Below the pieces are notes generated by a model. That model did not search any database. It was not told the DNA's origin and saw nothing but the letters and a program-made list of their open reading frames with translations. Shown here one piece after another: positions 1 to 8,387 of a stretch of 64,000 nt of DNA. The DNA is from Taishania pollutisoli (GTDB lineage Bacteria > Bacteroidota > Bacteroidia > Flavobacteriales_D > Crocinitomicaceae). Position 1 is the stretch's first letter. Every line of letters begins with the position of its first letter. The stretch is from positions 50,112-114,111 of the forward strand of contig NZ_JACVEL010000011.1 in assembly GCF_014518315.1 (NCBI RefSeq). Direction: 5' to 3'. A program made the position numbers and the translations under genes.

Positions 1-31
1 GCGGACGAAAGAGTTGTTCGTCATTCTTTTC

Positions 32-39
32 TATATTTG
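32..39 (+). promoter_or_regulatory. Possible -7 promoter box
   Basis: The octamer TATATTTG matches the Bacteroidota -7 consensus TAnnTTTG and lies 63 bases before the first gene. A TTG at 14-16 is only 15 bases upstream, shorter than the usual spacing of about 19-21, so the -33 part is uncertain. Confidence 0.35.
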
Positions 40-102
40 TCACTTCCTGATCGGACATCGGATTACACGTTTTGTCACAAAAATAGGTGAAAGCACACCA
101 CA

Positions 103-744
103 ATGGAAAACTTTTTAAGAGAAACAGCATATTTAAATTATTCACATCCTGCGTTTGATGAATTTCTGAAGGAGACATCATTGCACGGAAACGGAACCGA
201 ACAAGCACTACAGCTCTATTACCTGGTGCGGGATTCTTTTTTGTATGATCCGTTTCACCTGGATTTACGACCGCAGTCATTAATTGCATCCGGGATTCTC
301 ACAAGAAAACGAGCATGGTGCGTTGAAAAAGCGATTGTATTGGCTGCTTGTGCACGAAAACAAGGAATTCCGTCCAGTCTGGGATATGCGATTGTTGTCA
401 ATCACATAGGAACGGATAAGCTGGAAAAATACCTGCGGAAGAAAGAAATCGTATTTCACGGGTATGTATCACTGTTTCTGGATGGAAAATGGGTAAAGTG
501 TACACCTGCATTTGATCAGAAAGTATGCCGGATCAACAAAGTGTCTACTTTGAACTGGGATGGAAAAACAGACTCCATGTTCCAGGAATTTGAAGGTAAT
601 CAGCAATTCATGGAATACGTTCATTTTTATGGTGAATTTGATGATGTTCCCGTTGAATTGATGAACAGTGAGATGAAGAAACACTATCCCCATCTGTTCG
701 AAGAAGTGTACGACTCAAAAGAATTTTCCTTTTTCCACATGTGA
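103..744 (+). CDS. Transglutaminase-like cysteine protease-fold protein
   Basis: The 213-residue protein has the order of a transglutaminase-like (papain-fold) core: WCVEK with Cys73 on a helix start, FHGY with His119, and CTPAFD with Asp138, a complete potential Cys-His-Asp triad. Family members act as peptidases, amidases or transglutaminases; the substrate cannot be told from sequence. There is no signal peptide, so it is probably cytoplasmic. A possible promoter box lies at 32-39. The gene is followed immediately by the repeat array, and no partner gene is visible on either side. Family assignment is fairly sure; function is unknown. Confidence 0.7.
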   Translation: MENFLRETAYLNYSHPAFDEFLKETSLHGNGTEQALQLYYLVRDSFLYDPFHLDLRPQSLIASGILTRKRAWCVEKAIVLAACARKQGIPSSLGYAIVVNHIGTDKLEKYLRKKEIVFHGYVSLFLDGKWVKCTPAFDQKVCRINKVSTLNWDGKTDSMFQEFEGNQQFMEYVHFYGEFDDVPVELMNSEMKKHYPHLFEEVYDSKEFSFFHM

Positions 745-762
745 ATGCAGTATGGTTACGTA

Positions 763-2070
763 TTTTTCTCGCAAAGTTGCGGTTAGCTAATGCATTGAAT
801 CTCCCCATGGAATTATGATACAATAATACAAGTCCGATCATTCCATCCGATTTTCCTTTTTGAATACTCCCTTTGCGTCTTCGTGCCTTTGCGAGCCATT
901 GATTCATCCAACATTGCTCTGCAACTACGATAGAACAATTGTATTTTTCTCGCAAAGTCGCAAAGTCGCCAAGCTGTGGTTAGCAAATCCCGCAACATCA
1001 TTCTGAGATTATGACCCAACGCCATCTATTTAATCATCCTATTCATGTTGCCTGTTCTTCAACAATTCCTTTGCGTCTTCGCGCCTTATCGAGCCATTAA
1101 TTCATCCAACATTGCTCTGCAACTGCGATAGAACAATTGTATTTTTCTCGCAAAGTCGCAAAGTCGCCAAGCTGTGGTTAGCAAATCCCGCAACATCATT
1201 CTGAGATTATGACCCAACGCCATCTATTTAATCATCCTATTCATGTTACCTGTTCTTCAACAATTCCTTTGCATCTTCGCGCCTTCGCGAGCTATTAATT
1301 CATCCAACATTGCTCTGCAACTACGATAGAACAATTGTATTTTTCTCGCAAAGTCGCAAAGTCGCCAAGCTGTGGTTAGCAAATCCCGCAACATCATTCT
1401 GAGATTATGACCCAACGCCATCTATTTAATCATCCTATTCATGTTACCTGTTCTTCAACAATTCCTTTGCGTCTTCGCGCCTTCGCGAGCTATTAATTCA
1501 TCCAACATTGCTCTGCAACTGCGATAGAACGATTGTATTTTTCTTGCGAAGTCGCCAAGCTGTGGTTAGTTCCTGTGTCTGATATCTCCATGAAATTATG
1601 ATACAACGATACATGTTCGATCATTCCATCATGTTACCTGTTCTTCAACAGCTCCTTTGCGTCTTCGCGCCTTCGCGAGCGATTACTTCACTCAATATCA
1701 CTTTGCAACTGCGATAGAGCGATTGTATTTTTCTCGCAAAGCCGCAAAGTCGCCAAGCTGTGGTTAGTTCATGTGTCTGATATCTCCATGAAATTATGAT
1801 ACAACGATACATGTTCGATCATTCCATCATGTTACCTGTTCTTCAACAATTCCTCTGCGTCTTCGCGCCTTAGCGAGCCATTAATTCATCCAACATTGCT
1901 CTGCAACTACGATAGAACGATTATATTTTTTTCTCGCCAAGTCGCCAAGTTGCGATTAGCAAATCCTGCAACATCATTCTGAGATTATGACCCAACGCCA
2001 TCTATTTAATCATCCTATTCATGTTACCTGTTCTTCAACAATGCCTTTGCGTCTTCGCGCCTTAGCGAGC
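763..2070. repeat. Array of about seven ~200-bp mosaic intergenic repeats
   Basis: Units begin with TTTTCTCGCAAAG-like sequence near 763, 944, 1143, 1341, 1539, 1729 and 1929, mostly 190-200 bases apart; the first is divergent and the last shortened. Each unit has a left arm built of three 8-base steps (CGCAAAGT type) and a right arm (CTTTGCGTCTTCGCGCCTT type) that is its approximate reverse complement. Right arm and following left arm are separated by about 53 bases, for example 1267-1291 and 1345-1369. Two internal sequence types alternate. A last half-arm is at 2158-2183. The whole 745-2372 gap holds no credible gene: short frames on the minus strand only read through the repeats. Confidence 0.9.
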
Positions 2071-2332
2071 AAGTACTACCACATTTCTTCCGAAACGATT
2101 AATTTCTTCACATCCTCAATAGCTTAATCATTTCCTTCTTGCCCTAAACACAACACCTCCTTTGCGTCTTCGCGAGAAATTAGTACCATATCATATACCC
2201 CCCTCATTCCAAAGTAACACTGTAAATTCCCGATGTAAAACCAGACGTTTTTTACCAGTTCCCTCTTTTCATTCACATCCGAAGAATAATGTTTATTTAA
2301 CCAAAAAATAATGGAAAGTCGTTAAAATACAC

Positions 2333-2340
2333 TATTTTTG
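2333..2340 (+). promoter_or_regulatory. Likely -7 box for the speD-speE fusion gene
   Basis: TATTTTTG fits TAnnTTTG and lies 33 bases before the start codon. No clear TTG -33 element at the expected spacing is visible. Confidence 0.45.
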
Positions 2341-2372
2341 CCCTCTAATTTTAAAATTTATCGAAAAGAAAA

Positions 2373-3659
2373 ATGAGTAACGTAGCACTTGGTAATCATA
2401 TTCTCGTAGAGTTTATGAACTGTGATCCACACATTATGAATGATGTGGCAACAATTGAGCGTGACATGGTTGATGCAGCAAGAAAAGCTGGAGCAACGGT
2501 TATTAACTCAACATTTCACCATTTTTCTCCCTATGGAGTTTCTGGTGTAGTGGTTATCCAAGAAAGCCATTTAGCCATACATACATGGCCGGAATACGGA
2601 TATGCTGCTGTTGACTTGTTTACATGCGGAGAAATGGATGCATGGATTTCATTTGACTACCTCAAAGAGTGTTTCAAATCAAAATCCTATTCAGCACTGG
2701 AAATGAAGAGAGGTTCTGTAAACTTGTTGACACGCAATGATTTTGACATGACAACAATGCGTGAAAAAGCTGCGGAATGGAGAAACCCGGATTTTTACAC
2801 ACGAAATGTATGGTTCACGGATAAAGACGAGGACCAGGCACTTTCATTGCGTTTTACAGGTGAAGTATTCTTCGATGTTCAGTCACCTTTTCAGCGCGTT
2901 CGTATTCTTGAATCGACAAAATACGGGAAAATGCTGGCATTGGACGACATGGTCATGACAACAATCAATGATGAATTCCATTACCACGAAATGATTTCAC
3001 ATCCTGCTATGTTTACACATGGAAATGCAAAAAACATCCTGGTAATCGGTGGGGGAGACGGAGGAACTGTAAGGGAAATCCTGCGCCATGAAGGTGTCGA
3101 AAAAGTAACAATGGTAGAAATTGACGGAGAGGTAATCAAAGCGTGTAAAGAACACCTGCCACAGATTGCTGCTGCGTTTGACAATCCAAAGCTGGACCTG
3201 AAAGTAGACGATGGAATTGCATACATTAAAAATGCAGCCCCTCAATCTTTTGATATCATCATTGTAGACGGTTCCGATCCTGTCGGACCGGCGGAAGGTC
3301 TGTTCTCAGTAGAGTTCTATACCAACTGTTTCAATGCACTGAAAGAAGGAGGAATTCTTGTTGCTCAGGGAGAATCTCCTAAGTTCAATGAGAAGGCATT
3401 TGCAGAATTGAATCATACCTTGCAGGACATCTTCGGGAAAGAAAATGCTCCGGTTTCCTTGTTCTACGTCCCGACTTATCCGACAGGAATGTGGAGCTTC
3501 CAATATGGAATCAAAGGAGGAATCGCACCGAAAGCAATTACAAACGAAACTGCAATTGATGCGTTTGTTGATGCAAAAGGATTGCGATACTACAACGCGG
3601 ATATTCACAAAGCGAGTTTCGCAACACCAAATTTCGTTAAAGCACTGATTAAAAAGTAA
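2373..3659 (+). CDS. speD-speE: AdoMet decarboxylase-spermidine synthase fusion protein
   Basis: This 428-residue protein joins two successive polyamine enzymes. Residues 1-about 125 are a bacterial S-adenosylmethionine decarboxylase: [11 protein letters not shown] contains the self-cleaving, pyruvoyl-forming Ser65, with His70 and Cys85 at the spacing of the Thermotoga enzyme (63, 68, 83). Residues about 135-428 are a spermidine synthase with the SAM-site motif [10 protein letters not shown] (226-235) and the acidic active-site motif DGSDPVGP (299-306). Decarboxylated AdoMet made by the first half would feed aminopropyl transfer in the second. The gene stands alone with its own promoter box and a strong terminator. 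SpeD homologues fused to SpeE can also be arginine or ornithine decarboxylases, so the first-half substrate is an inference. Confidence 0.9.
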   Translation: MSNVALGNHILVEFMNCDPHIMNDVATIERDMVDAARKAGATVINSTFHHFSPYGVSGVVVIQESHLAIHTWPEYGYAAVDLFTCGEMDAWISFDYLKECFKSKSYSALEMKRGSVNLLTRNDFDMTTMREKAAEWRNPDFYTRNVWFTDKDEDQALSLRFTGEVFFDVQSPFQRVRILESTKYGKMLALDDMVMTTINDEFHYHEMISHPAMFTHGNAKNILVIGGGDGGTVREILRHEGVEKVTMVEIDGEVIKACKEHLPQIAAAFDNPKLDLKVDDGIAYIKNAAPQSFDIIIVDGSDPVGPAEGLFSVEFYTNCFNALKEGGILVAQGESPKFNEKAFAELNHTLQDIFGKENAPVSLFYVPTYPTGMWSFQYGIKGGIAPKAITNETAIDAFVDAKGLRYYNADIHKASFATPNFVKALIKK

Positions 3660-3683
3660 TTTCAGTCAGTTTTATAGTTGTTG

Positions 3684-3722
3684 AAAAAGCTACGTTACCA
3701 AACGTGGCTTTTTCTCTTTTTT
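3684..3722 (+). terminator. Rho-independent terminator after speD-speE
   Basis: A 13-bp stem (3684-3696 with 3701-3713, one G-U pair) with a 4-base loop ACCA is followed by a T-rich tract to 3722. Confidence 0.85.
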
Positions 3723-3858
3723 AAGATATATTTATCCCTGAATCAGCTTTTTAACATTTTGTTTCAAATAAAATAAATACCTTTGTTACTCGCCACTTAA
3801 ACATCAAAAACACAAAAAACTACTGCATTCACTGCTGATTTGTATTAAGGAAAAAGAC

Positions 3859-4314
3859 GTGAAAGAAAAACAAGATTTGGTGAAAATTTTTGAGTTTGAA
3901 GACTTGATAATGGGGCTTCGCGGAGATGGCATTATCCACGCGTATGTGAAGAATGAGGCGGTTGTCAATAATCAAATGCAGCGAAACATTATTAACTCCA
4001 TCATTGAGTTGAAAAGCGGAGATCAACGAAAATACCCGACGATTGTTGAATTTGGGGAATTTATTTCTATTTCGGATGACGTGGTTCAACATACGGAAAT
4101 GCCTTTTAAAGAACATGTATTGAGCATTTCCATGTATGCCAAGAACATGGCAGACAGAATCCTGGCAAAATATTATACAAACCGCTTTAAAACATCTTCT
4201 AAATTTGTAATTTTCGGTGTATTCGAAGAGGCTGTTCAGTATTCCTACGACAAAATGAAAGAAGCGGGAATGCGGTTTACCCCGATTTATCCCGCTTCAC
4301 ATAAAGAATATTAA
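3859..4314 (+). CDS. Conserved hypothetical protein, about 150 residues
   Basis: A 151-residue soluble protein starting at GTG, with an AAGGA-like stretch at 3847-3851. I do not recognise a catalytic motif. Alternating strands and helices (a segment around GEFISISDD, then a helix running to the MADRILAKYY region, then VIFGVFEE) suggest a small alpha/beta fold of the STAS-like type, but this is only an impression. There is no signal peptide or membrane segment. It converges on the GNAT gene 14 bases away. The length, clean frame and isolated position support a real gene; function unknown. Confidence 0.6.
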   Translation: MKEKQDLVKIFEFEDLIMGLRGDGIIHAYVKNEAVVNNQMQRNIINSIIELKSGDQRKYPTIVEFGEFISISDDVVQHTEMPFKEHVLSISMYAKNMADRILAKYYTNRFKTSSKFVIFGVFEEAVQYSYDKMKEAGMRFTPIYPASHKEY

Positions 4315-4328
4315 GTGCAAACGTTCCA

Positions 4329-4610
4329 TCACGAAAGCACATCCCTGATTTCTTCTGTTTTATCAAATACACTTTTCGCGAACGGGCACAGTGGAATGAT
4401 CTTCAGTTCATTTTTACGAGCGTATTCAACTGCTGCCAACACCATTTTTTTTCCGACACCTCTTCCGTTAAACGCGGCATCTACTTCTGTATGATCAATG
4501 ATGAACTTCTTCTCACCCGCCCATGAGTAGGTCATTCTGCCGGCCTCTTTACCATCTTCAACAACTCTGAAGAACCCTTTTGTTTCATTGTTAATGTGTT
4601 CTATTTCCAT
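4329..4610 (-). CDS. Small GNAT-family N-acetyltransferase (COG2388 type)
   Basis: The 93-residue protein is the short Gcn5-related acetyltransferase type: residues 1-35 form the antiparallel strands, and HTEVDAAFNGRGVGKKMV carries the acetyl-CoA pyrophosphate-binding motif A (Q/R-x-x-G-x-G/A, here NGRGVGKK) followed by the alpha helix. The C-terminal IIPLCPFAKS is typical of this mini family. Family members acetylate small amines or proteins; the substrate is unknown. It is the last gene of a leftward group pirin-osmC-GNAT, 23 bases after osmC. Confidence 0.8.
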   Translation of the reverse strand: MEIEHINNETKGFFRVVEDGKEAGRMTYSWAGEKKFIIDHTEVDAAFNGRGVGKKMVLAAVEYARKNELKIIPLCPFAKSVFDKTEEIRDVLS

Positions 4611-4633
4611 ATTTTCCTATTATTTTTAGTGAT

Positions 4634-5029
4634 TCAAAATTTCATCTCCGTACGAATTTCTATCCCCCTGCTCAGCAATTTATGGACCGGACACGCATTC
4701 GCAATTGCCAGTAAACGCGTTTGTTGTTGTTCATCTACGTCCTCCCCGCTGATTTCGATTGTCCGGTGTATTAGGGGATGTGTTTTGTCTTCATCATTCA
4801 GGACAACCGTAACATTGATTTCATGAATCTTCCATTCCTTTCGGTCTGCATACATGCGAAGTGTAATGGAGGTGCAGGAAGCCAGTGAACTGCATAGTAA
4901 TTCTCCGGGGTTCATCCCCCGGTTTTGTCCGCCCAATTCAACCGGTTCGTCACCCGTAATTGTATGGTCGGATGAGCGAATTACCGTTTTGTAACGTTCT
5001 GTTCCCGTCGTTGCAGTTACGCGTTGCAT
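4634..5029 (-). CDS. OsmC/Ohr-family peroxiredoxin-like protein
   Basis: The 131-residue protein matches the OsmC fold: an N-terminal beta-hairpin, NPGELLCSSLASC leading into the long helix with Cys52, and the second conserved cysteine in NACPVHKLL (Cys113). In this family the two cysteines reduce organic hydroperoxides. An extra Cys46 precedes the first conserved one. The gene lies three bases after the pirin gene and before a GNAT gene, so it is probably cotranscribed leftward with both. The pairing with pirin suggests an oxidative-stress or electrophile-handling unit, which is inference. Confidence 0.85.
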   Translation of the reverse strand: MQRVTATTGTERYKTVIRSSDHTITGDEPVELGGQNRGMNPGELLCSSLASCTSITLRMYADRKEWKIHEINVTVVLNDEDKTHPLIHRTIEISGEDVDEQQQTRLLAIANACPVHKLLSRGIEIRTEMKF

Positions 5030-5032
5030 GTA

Positions 5033-5917
5033 TTATTTTTTTAGTGAGTAATCCGGTAAGGGAACAAATTCCGTTTCATTCGGTACTTTCGGAAACTTCT
5101 GCTCCAACCAGTCGTGTTTTGCCTGTTCGATCAGTTCCCGTTCTGAACTAACAAAATTCCAGTGAATGTAGCGGATTTCGGGAAATGCATCCCCGCCGAA
5201 AATATAGATGGTGGTATGTTCCGTTAGTTCCATTTGACACAATTTAGTGTCTTTTGCGATTAAAATTTGTTTCGGACCGTATTCATGACCGTCACTCTTA
5301 ATAGAACCTTCCAGGATGTAAAGGGCACTTTCACCAAACAGATGTTCACCGATATTGATTGAAACGGCAGCAGTGCTTTTGATCTCTATGAAATACAGCG
5401 CACTATGGACAGGTACAGGCGATGTTTTCCCGAATGCTTCACCCGCCACTAATTTGATTTGTACACCGTCCTGTTCCCATTGAGGAATATCTTTTGCTTC
5501 GATGTGGTGAAAGCTGGGTTCGCTTTGCTCCAGGTGTTTCGGCAATGCAACCCAAATTTGAAGTCCGTGCAGTCGTTTTTCGGAAGTCCGCAGGTACTCC
5601 GGCGTTCGTTCGGAATGTACCACTCCTTTTCCTGCTGTCATCCAGTTGACCGCTCCCGGTTGAATTTCCATCTCTGTTCCCAGGCTGTCGCGGTGGAAGA
5701 TCGCACCTTCAAAAAGGTATGTCAACGTTGATAGTCCGATGTGCGGATGAGGCGGTACGTCCAGGTTTTGGTAGTCTTTTAACTGAGCCGGTCCCATGTG
5801 ATCGATGAACACAAACGGCCCCACGGATCGTTTTTCCCGAAAAGGGAGTAGGCGGCCGACCAGGAAGTTTCCGATGTCGGCAGCCCGTTCTTCTATAATT
5901 AATTGAATATTGGACAT
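5033..5917 (-). CDS. Pirin-family bicupin protein (copy 1)
   Basis: The 294-residue protein is a pirin: GPFVFIDHMGP, PHPHIGLSTLTYLFEG and GKGVVHSE supply the metal ligands His57, His59, His101 and Glu103 of the N-terminal cupin. The second cupin (about 150-270) lacks metal ligands, as usual. Pirins are iron proteins; some have quercetin dioxygenase activity and others act as redox-sensitive cofactors. It heads a leftward operon with OsmC and GNAT genes. A second pirin of nearly the same length but clearly different sequence lies at 7258-8136. Confidence 0.9.
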   Translation of the reverse strand: MSNIQLIIEERAADIGNFLVGRLLPFREKRSVGPFVFIDHMGPAQLKDYQNLDVPPHPHIGLSTLTYLFEGAIFHRDSLGTEMEIQPGAVNWMTAGKGVVHSERTPEYLRTSEKRLHGLQIWVALPKHLEQSEPSFHHIEAKDIPQWEQDGVQIKLVAGEAFGKTSPVPVHSALYFIEIKSTAAVSINIGEHLFGESALYILEGSIKSDGHEYGPKQILIAKDTKLCQMELTEHTTIYIFGGDAFPEIRYIHWNFVSSERELIEQAKHDWLEQKFPKVPNETEFVPLPDYSLKK

Positions 5918-5940
5918 TGTTTTGACTATAATGTTGTTTT

Positions 5941-5948
5941 CAAAGATA
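5941..5948 (-). promoter_or_regulatory. Likely -7 box of the pirin-osmC operon
   Basis: On the minus strand the sequence reads TATCTTTG, matching TAnnTTTG, 23 bases before the pirin start codon. No well-spaced -33 TTG was found. Confidence 0.45.
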
Positions 5949-5961
5949 CCAAAGATTCACC

Positions 5962-7038
5962 TCAATATCTCGTCTTTAGGGCAATATTTCCTAAATCACT
6001 TAAATGTTCTTGTTCCGTATAAACCACTCTTCCTTTTTTGGATACGACCTCCCATGAAATAGTGCTTGCAACATCGTCAATAACGTCTTTTCCTTCCCCG
6101 CTTTCTACAACTTTCAGTGTACGGTTTTCAAGAACTACAGGTTGTGAAAAGTGCTGATTGACAATTAACAATTCCCCGCGACCATCAAGCGCAGCCTGAT
6201 AAATTTCTTGTAAATCTGTCACAACAATTCCATCCGAGACAGCGTTTTTCATTTCAGCGATTGCCTCTTTTTGACGCTCTTGTTGAAGTGACTGAATGAA
6301 TTTCCATCCCTGGTCAACTAACTGATGCGGTGCTGAATTATTGAAGTCGAGCGTGATATTTCCTAAATAAACAGAAGGAAAATCAGCTACTTGCTGTAAC
6401 AGACTGTAGTTGTTTTCTGTGGTTACCACAACCGTTTTTATTGTTGAATCGCGATACAATTTAACCAACGCTTTGTCTACATTATTGAAATATTCCCTTG
6501 CTTTATTGTCTACCCGTTTTGCATCACTCGCCTGTACCGGGTCTGTGAGCATAATCGGATTCTCTGTAAACGGAAAATCCGTATTGATGATTTCTTTAAC
6601 AATTGAATCATTCATTGCATGGTACAGGTGAACTCCCCCCTGAGAAAGCAGAAGAATGTAGTATTCTTCGGTTCGGGAATAGCTTTTTATTAATGGACGG
6701 ATTACAAATGCATCAGACACATGAACGATATTTTCATTGGTTGGCCAGATGGAGCGGACAATTTCCAGCGTATCGTTTGAAAGAAACAGATGTAAGCTAT
6801 CCAGGTTATAGCTCACATCTATTTGTTCAGTAACGGAAGATAACTTATCCAGTAACGCCTGAACAGGCCTTTTTCCAAATTTTTCAATGACTCTCGTTTC
6901 TGCTTCCTTCACCAGATTTTTTAATACAATCTTGTCTTTTTCATTGTCCGGGCGCGTACGATGTGTGTTGAATGAAATTGTGACACATGGTGCATTTCTT
7001 TCAGTAGCTAACGTTTCTAATTTTTGCTTAATTGACAT
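5962..7038 (-). CDS. baeRF family 3-like protein (release-factor-like fold)
   Basis: From the ATG at 7038 the protein is 358 residues; the open frame extends to 7128 but those 30 residues look non-coding, and the MSIKQKLETLA start fits the family. Its layout resembles bacterial archaeo-eukaryotic release factor-like proteins: an N-terminal domain with YYILLLSQGGVHLYHA, a middle ADAKRVDNKAREYFNNVDKAL-like region, and an eL30-like C-terminal part with GIVVTDLQEIYQAALDGRGELLIV. Homologues of the release-factor core are proposed to act on ribosomes or RNA; the role here is unknown. It sits alone between the two pirin genes, on the same strand. Confidence 0.65.
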   Translation of the reverse strand: MSIKQKLETLATERNAPCVTISFNTHRTRPDNEKDKIVLKNLVKEAETRVIEKFGKRPVQALLDKLSSVTEQIDVSYNLDSLHLFLSNDTLEIVRSIWPTNENIVHVSDAFVIRPLIKSYSRTEEYYILLLSQGGVHLYHAMNDSIVKEIINTDFPFTENPIMLTDPVQASDAKRVDNKAREYFNNVDKALVKLYRDSTIKTVVVTTENNYSLLQQVADFPSVYLGNITLDFNNSAPHQLVDQGWKFIQSLQQERQKEAIAEMKNAVSDGIVVTDLQEIYQAALDGRGELLIVNQHFSQPVVLENRTLKVVESGEGKDVIDDVASTISWEVVSKKGRVVYTEQEHLSDLGNIALKTRY

Positions 7039-7257
7039 ATATTTTATTTTACTGATTACAGTTTTTATAAAATTGCCGTTTCCTGCAATAAGCCGTGGAA
7101 ATAGGTTGGGATTGTGTTGAAAAAGCAATTTAGCTAAATATAGTCAGCAAAAAATTAACAGTCAACAAATTAACTTTTTTTAAGCTTCTGGTTTGCCTCG
7201 CAGAAGATACTTGTTCATCTCATTTCTGATCTGACAAGACACCATTGTTTAAAGGTG

Positions 7258-8136
7258 TTAATCTTCCAGGTATCCGAATTTACCCTGGTTAAAATCATTG
7301 AACGCTTCAATTAATTCTTCCCGTGTGTTCATCACAAAAGGTCCGTGTGCTGCAATTGGTTCATCAATCGGTTCACCACTCAGTACCAGAACAATCGCGT
7401 CTTCGTCTGCTGTTATGGAGAATATTTCCCCTTCGTTTTCAAATAAAGCCAGGTGATCCGTCGGTACTTTTTCGTTGTTGTTAACGGTAATACTTCCTTC
7501 AATGACCAATAAAACAGTGTTGTAATTCGCCGGGAAATCAAACGAAGCAGTTGCTCCTGTTTTTAATTTGGCATTCAGCATGTGTACAGGTGTAAATGTT
7601 GATGCAGCTCCTGCTACACCGTTGTATTCTCCAGCAATTACTTCCACTTCACCTGTGTTGTTTCCCAATTGGAAACGCGGAATGGATTCATTCTTAATTG
7701 CCTGGTACTTCGGAGGGCTCATTTTGTCCTTTGCAGGCAGATTGACCCACAATTGAACCATCTGGAAAATACCTCCTTCTTTGCTGAATGTTTCTTCGTG
7801 ATACTCTTTGTGCAGTACCCCGGAGGCAGCAGTCATCCATTGAACGTCTCCTTCTCCGATGATTCCCCCTCCGCCACTGCTGTCGTGATGCGCTACCCGC
7901 CCTTTATAAGCGATCGTAACCGTTTCAAAACCTCTGTGCGGGTGAACACCGACACCCTTCGGATGTGTACTGGGTGCAAACCGGAATTTTGAATTGTAAT
8001 CCAGCATGATAAAAGGAGTCATGCGTTGCATATCCAGGCGATAAGCACTTGGAATGAAATTGTGAACTCTGAACCCGTCGCCTACGAAATGTGGTTCTCT
8101 TGGAGAAACAACGATTTCTATATTTTTTGTTGCCAT
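7258..8136 (-). CDS. Pirin-family bicupin protein (copy 2)
   Basis: The 292-residue protein keeps the pirin metal site: GVHPHRGFETVTI and SGVLHKEYH give His65, His67, His109 and Glu111. It has the Gly-rich loop DSSGGGGIIGEGDVQW common in pirins of the quercetinase-like subgroup. The C-terminal cupin ends with a PIAAHGPFVMNTREELIEAF motif. It is monocistronic on the minus strand, and the gap of about 250 bases on its upstream side is shared with a divergent T9SS cargo gene. Confidence 0.9.
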   Translation of the reverse strand: MATKNIEIVVSPREPHFVGDGFRVHNFIPSAYRLDMQRMTPFIMLDYNSKFRFAPSTHPKGVGVHPHRGFETVTIAYKGRVAHHDSSGGGGIIGEGDVQWMTAASGVLHKEYHEETFSKEGGIFQMVQLWVNLPAKDKMSPPKYQAIKNESIPRFQLGNNTGEVEVIAGEYNGVAGAASTFTPVHMLNAKLKTGATASFDFPANYNTVLLVIEGSITVNNNEKVPTDHLALFENEGEIFSITADEDAIVLVLSGEPIDEPIAAHGPFVMNTREELIEAFNDFNQGKFGYLED

Positions 8137-8339
8137 AACAGAATGATTTATTGATTAATAACAGTACAAAGTTACGGGGGAATAAGCGATTGAGCATTGA
8201 TATATGTTAAGAATGGTAGCAGTCTGTGTGAAAAGTGTTTAATTAATGAATGTTGAGAAAAATGTAAACTACTGTCAACCTTTTGCAGTTCACGTTCGTT
8301 AAGGTAATATCAACCTGAAATTGTGTTTTGCGCAATTAG

Positions 8340-8368
8340 TTGTAATTAAAAATAATTAATTAGTTTTG
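8340..8368 (+). promoter_or_regulatory. Promoter of T9SS cargo gene
   Basis: TTG at 8340-8342 and TAGTTTTG at 8361-8368 are separated by 18 bases, close to the Bacteroidota -33/-7 arrangement. The start codon is 19 bases downstream. Confidence 0.6.
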
Positions 8369-8387
8369 ACTATCTAAAAAGAAAATT

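Noticed and set aside
608..1025. Two minus-strand open frames (608-955 and 813-1025)
   Set aside because: They run through repeat units and the transglutaminase gene end, have no similarity I recognise, and no start signals.
763..2070. CRISPR array
   Set aside because: The period is about 200 bases, the parts between arms are themselves conserved, and there are no cas genes.
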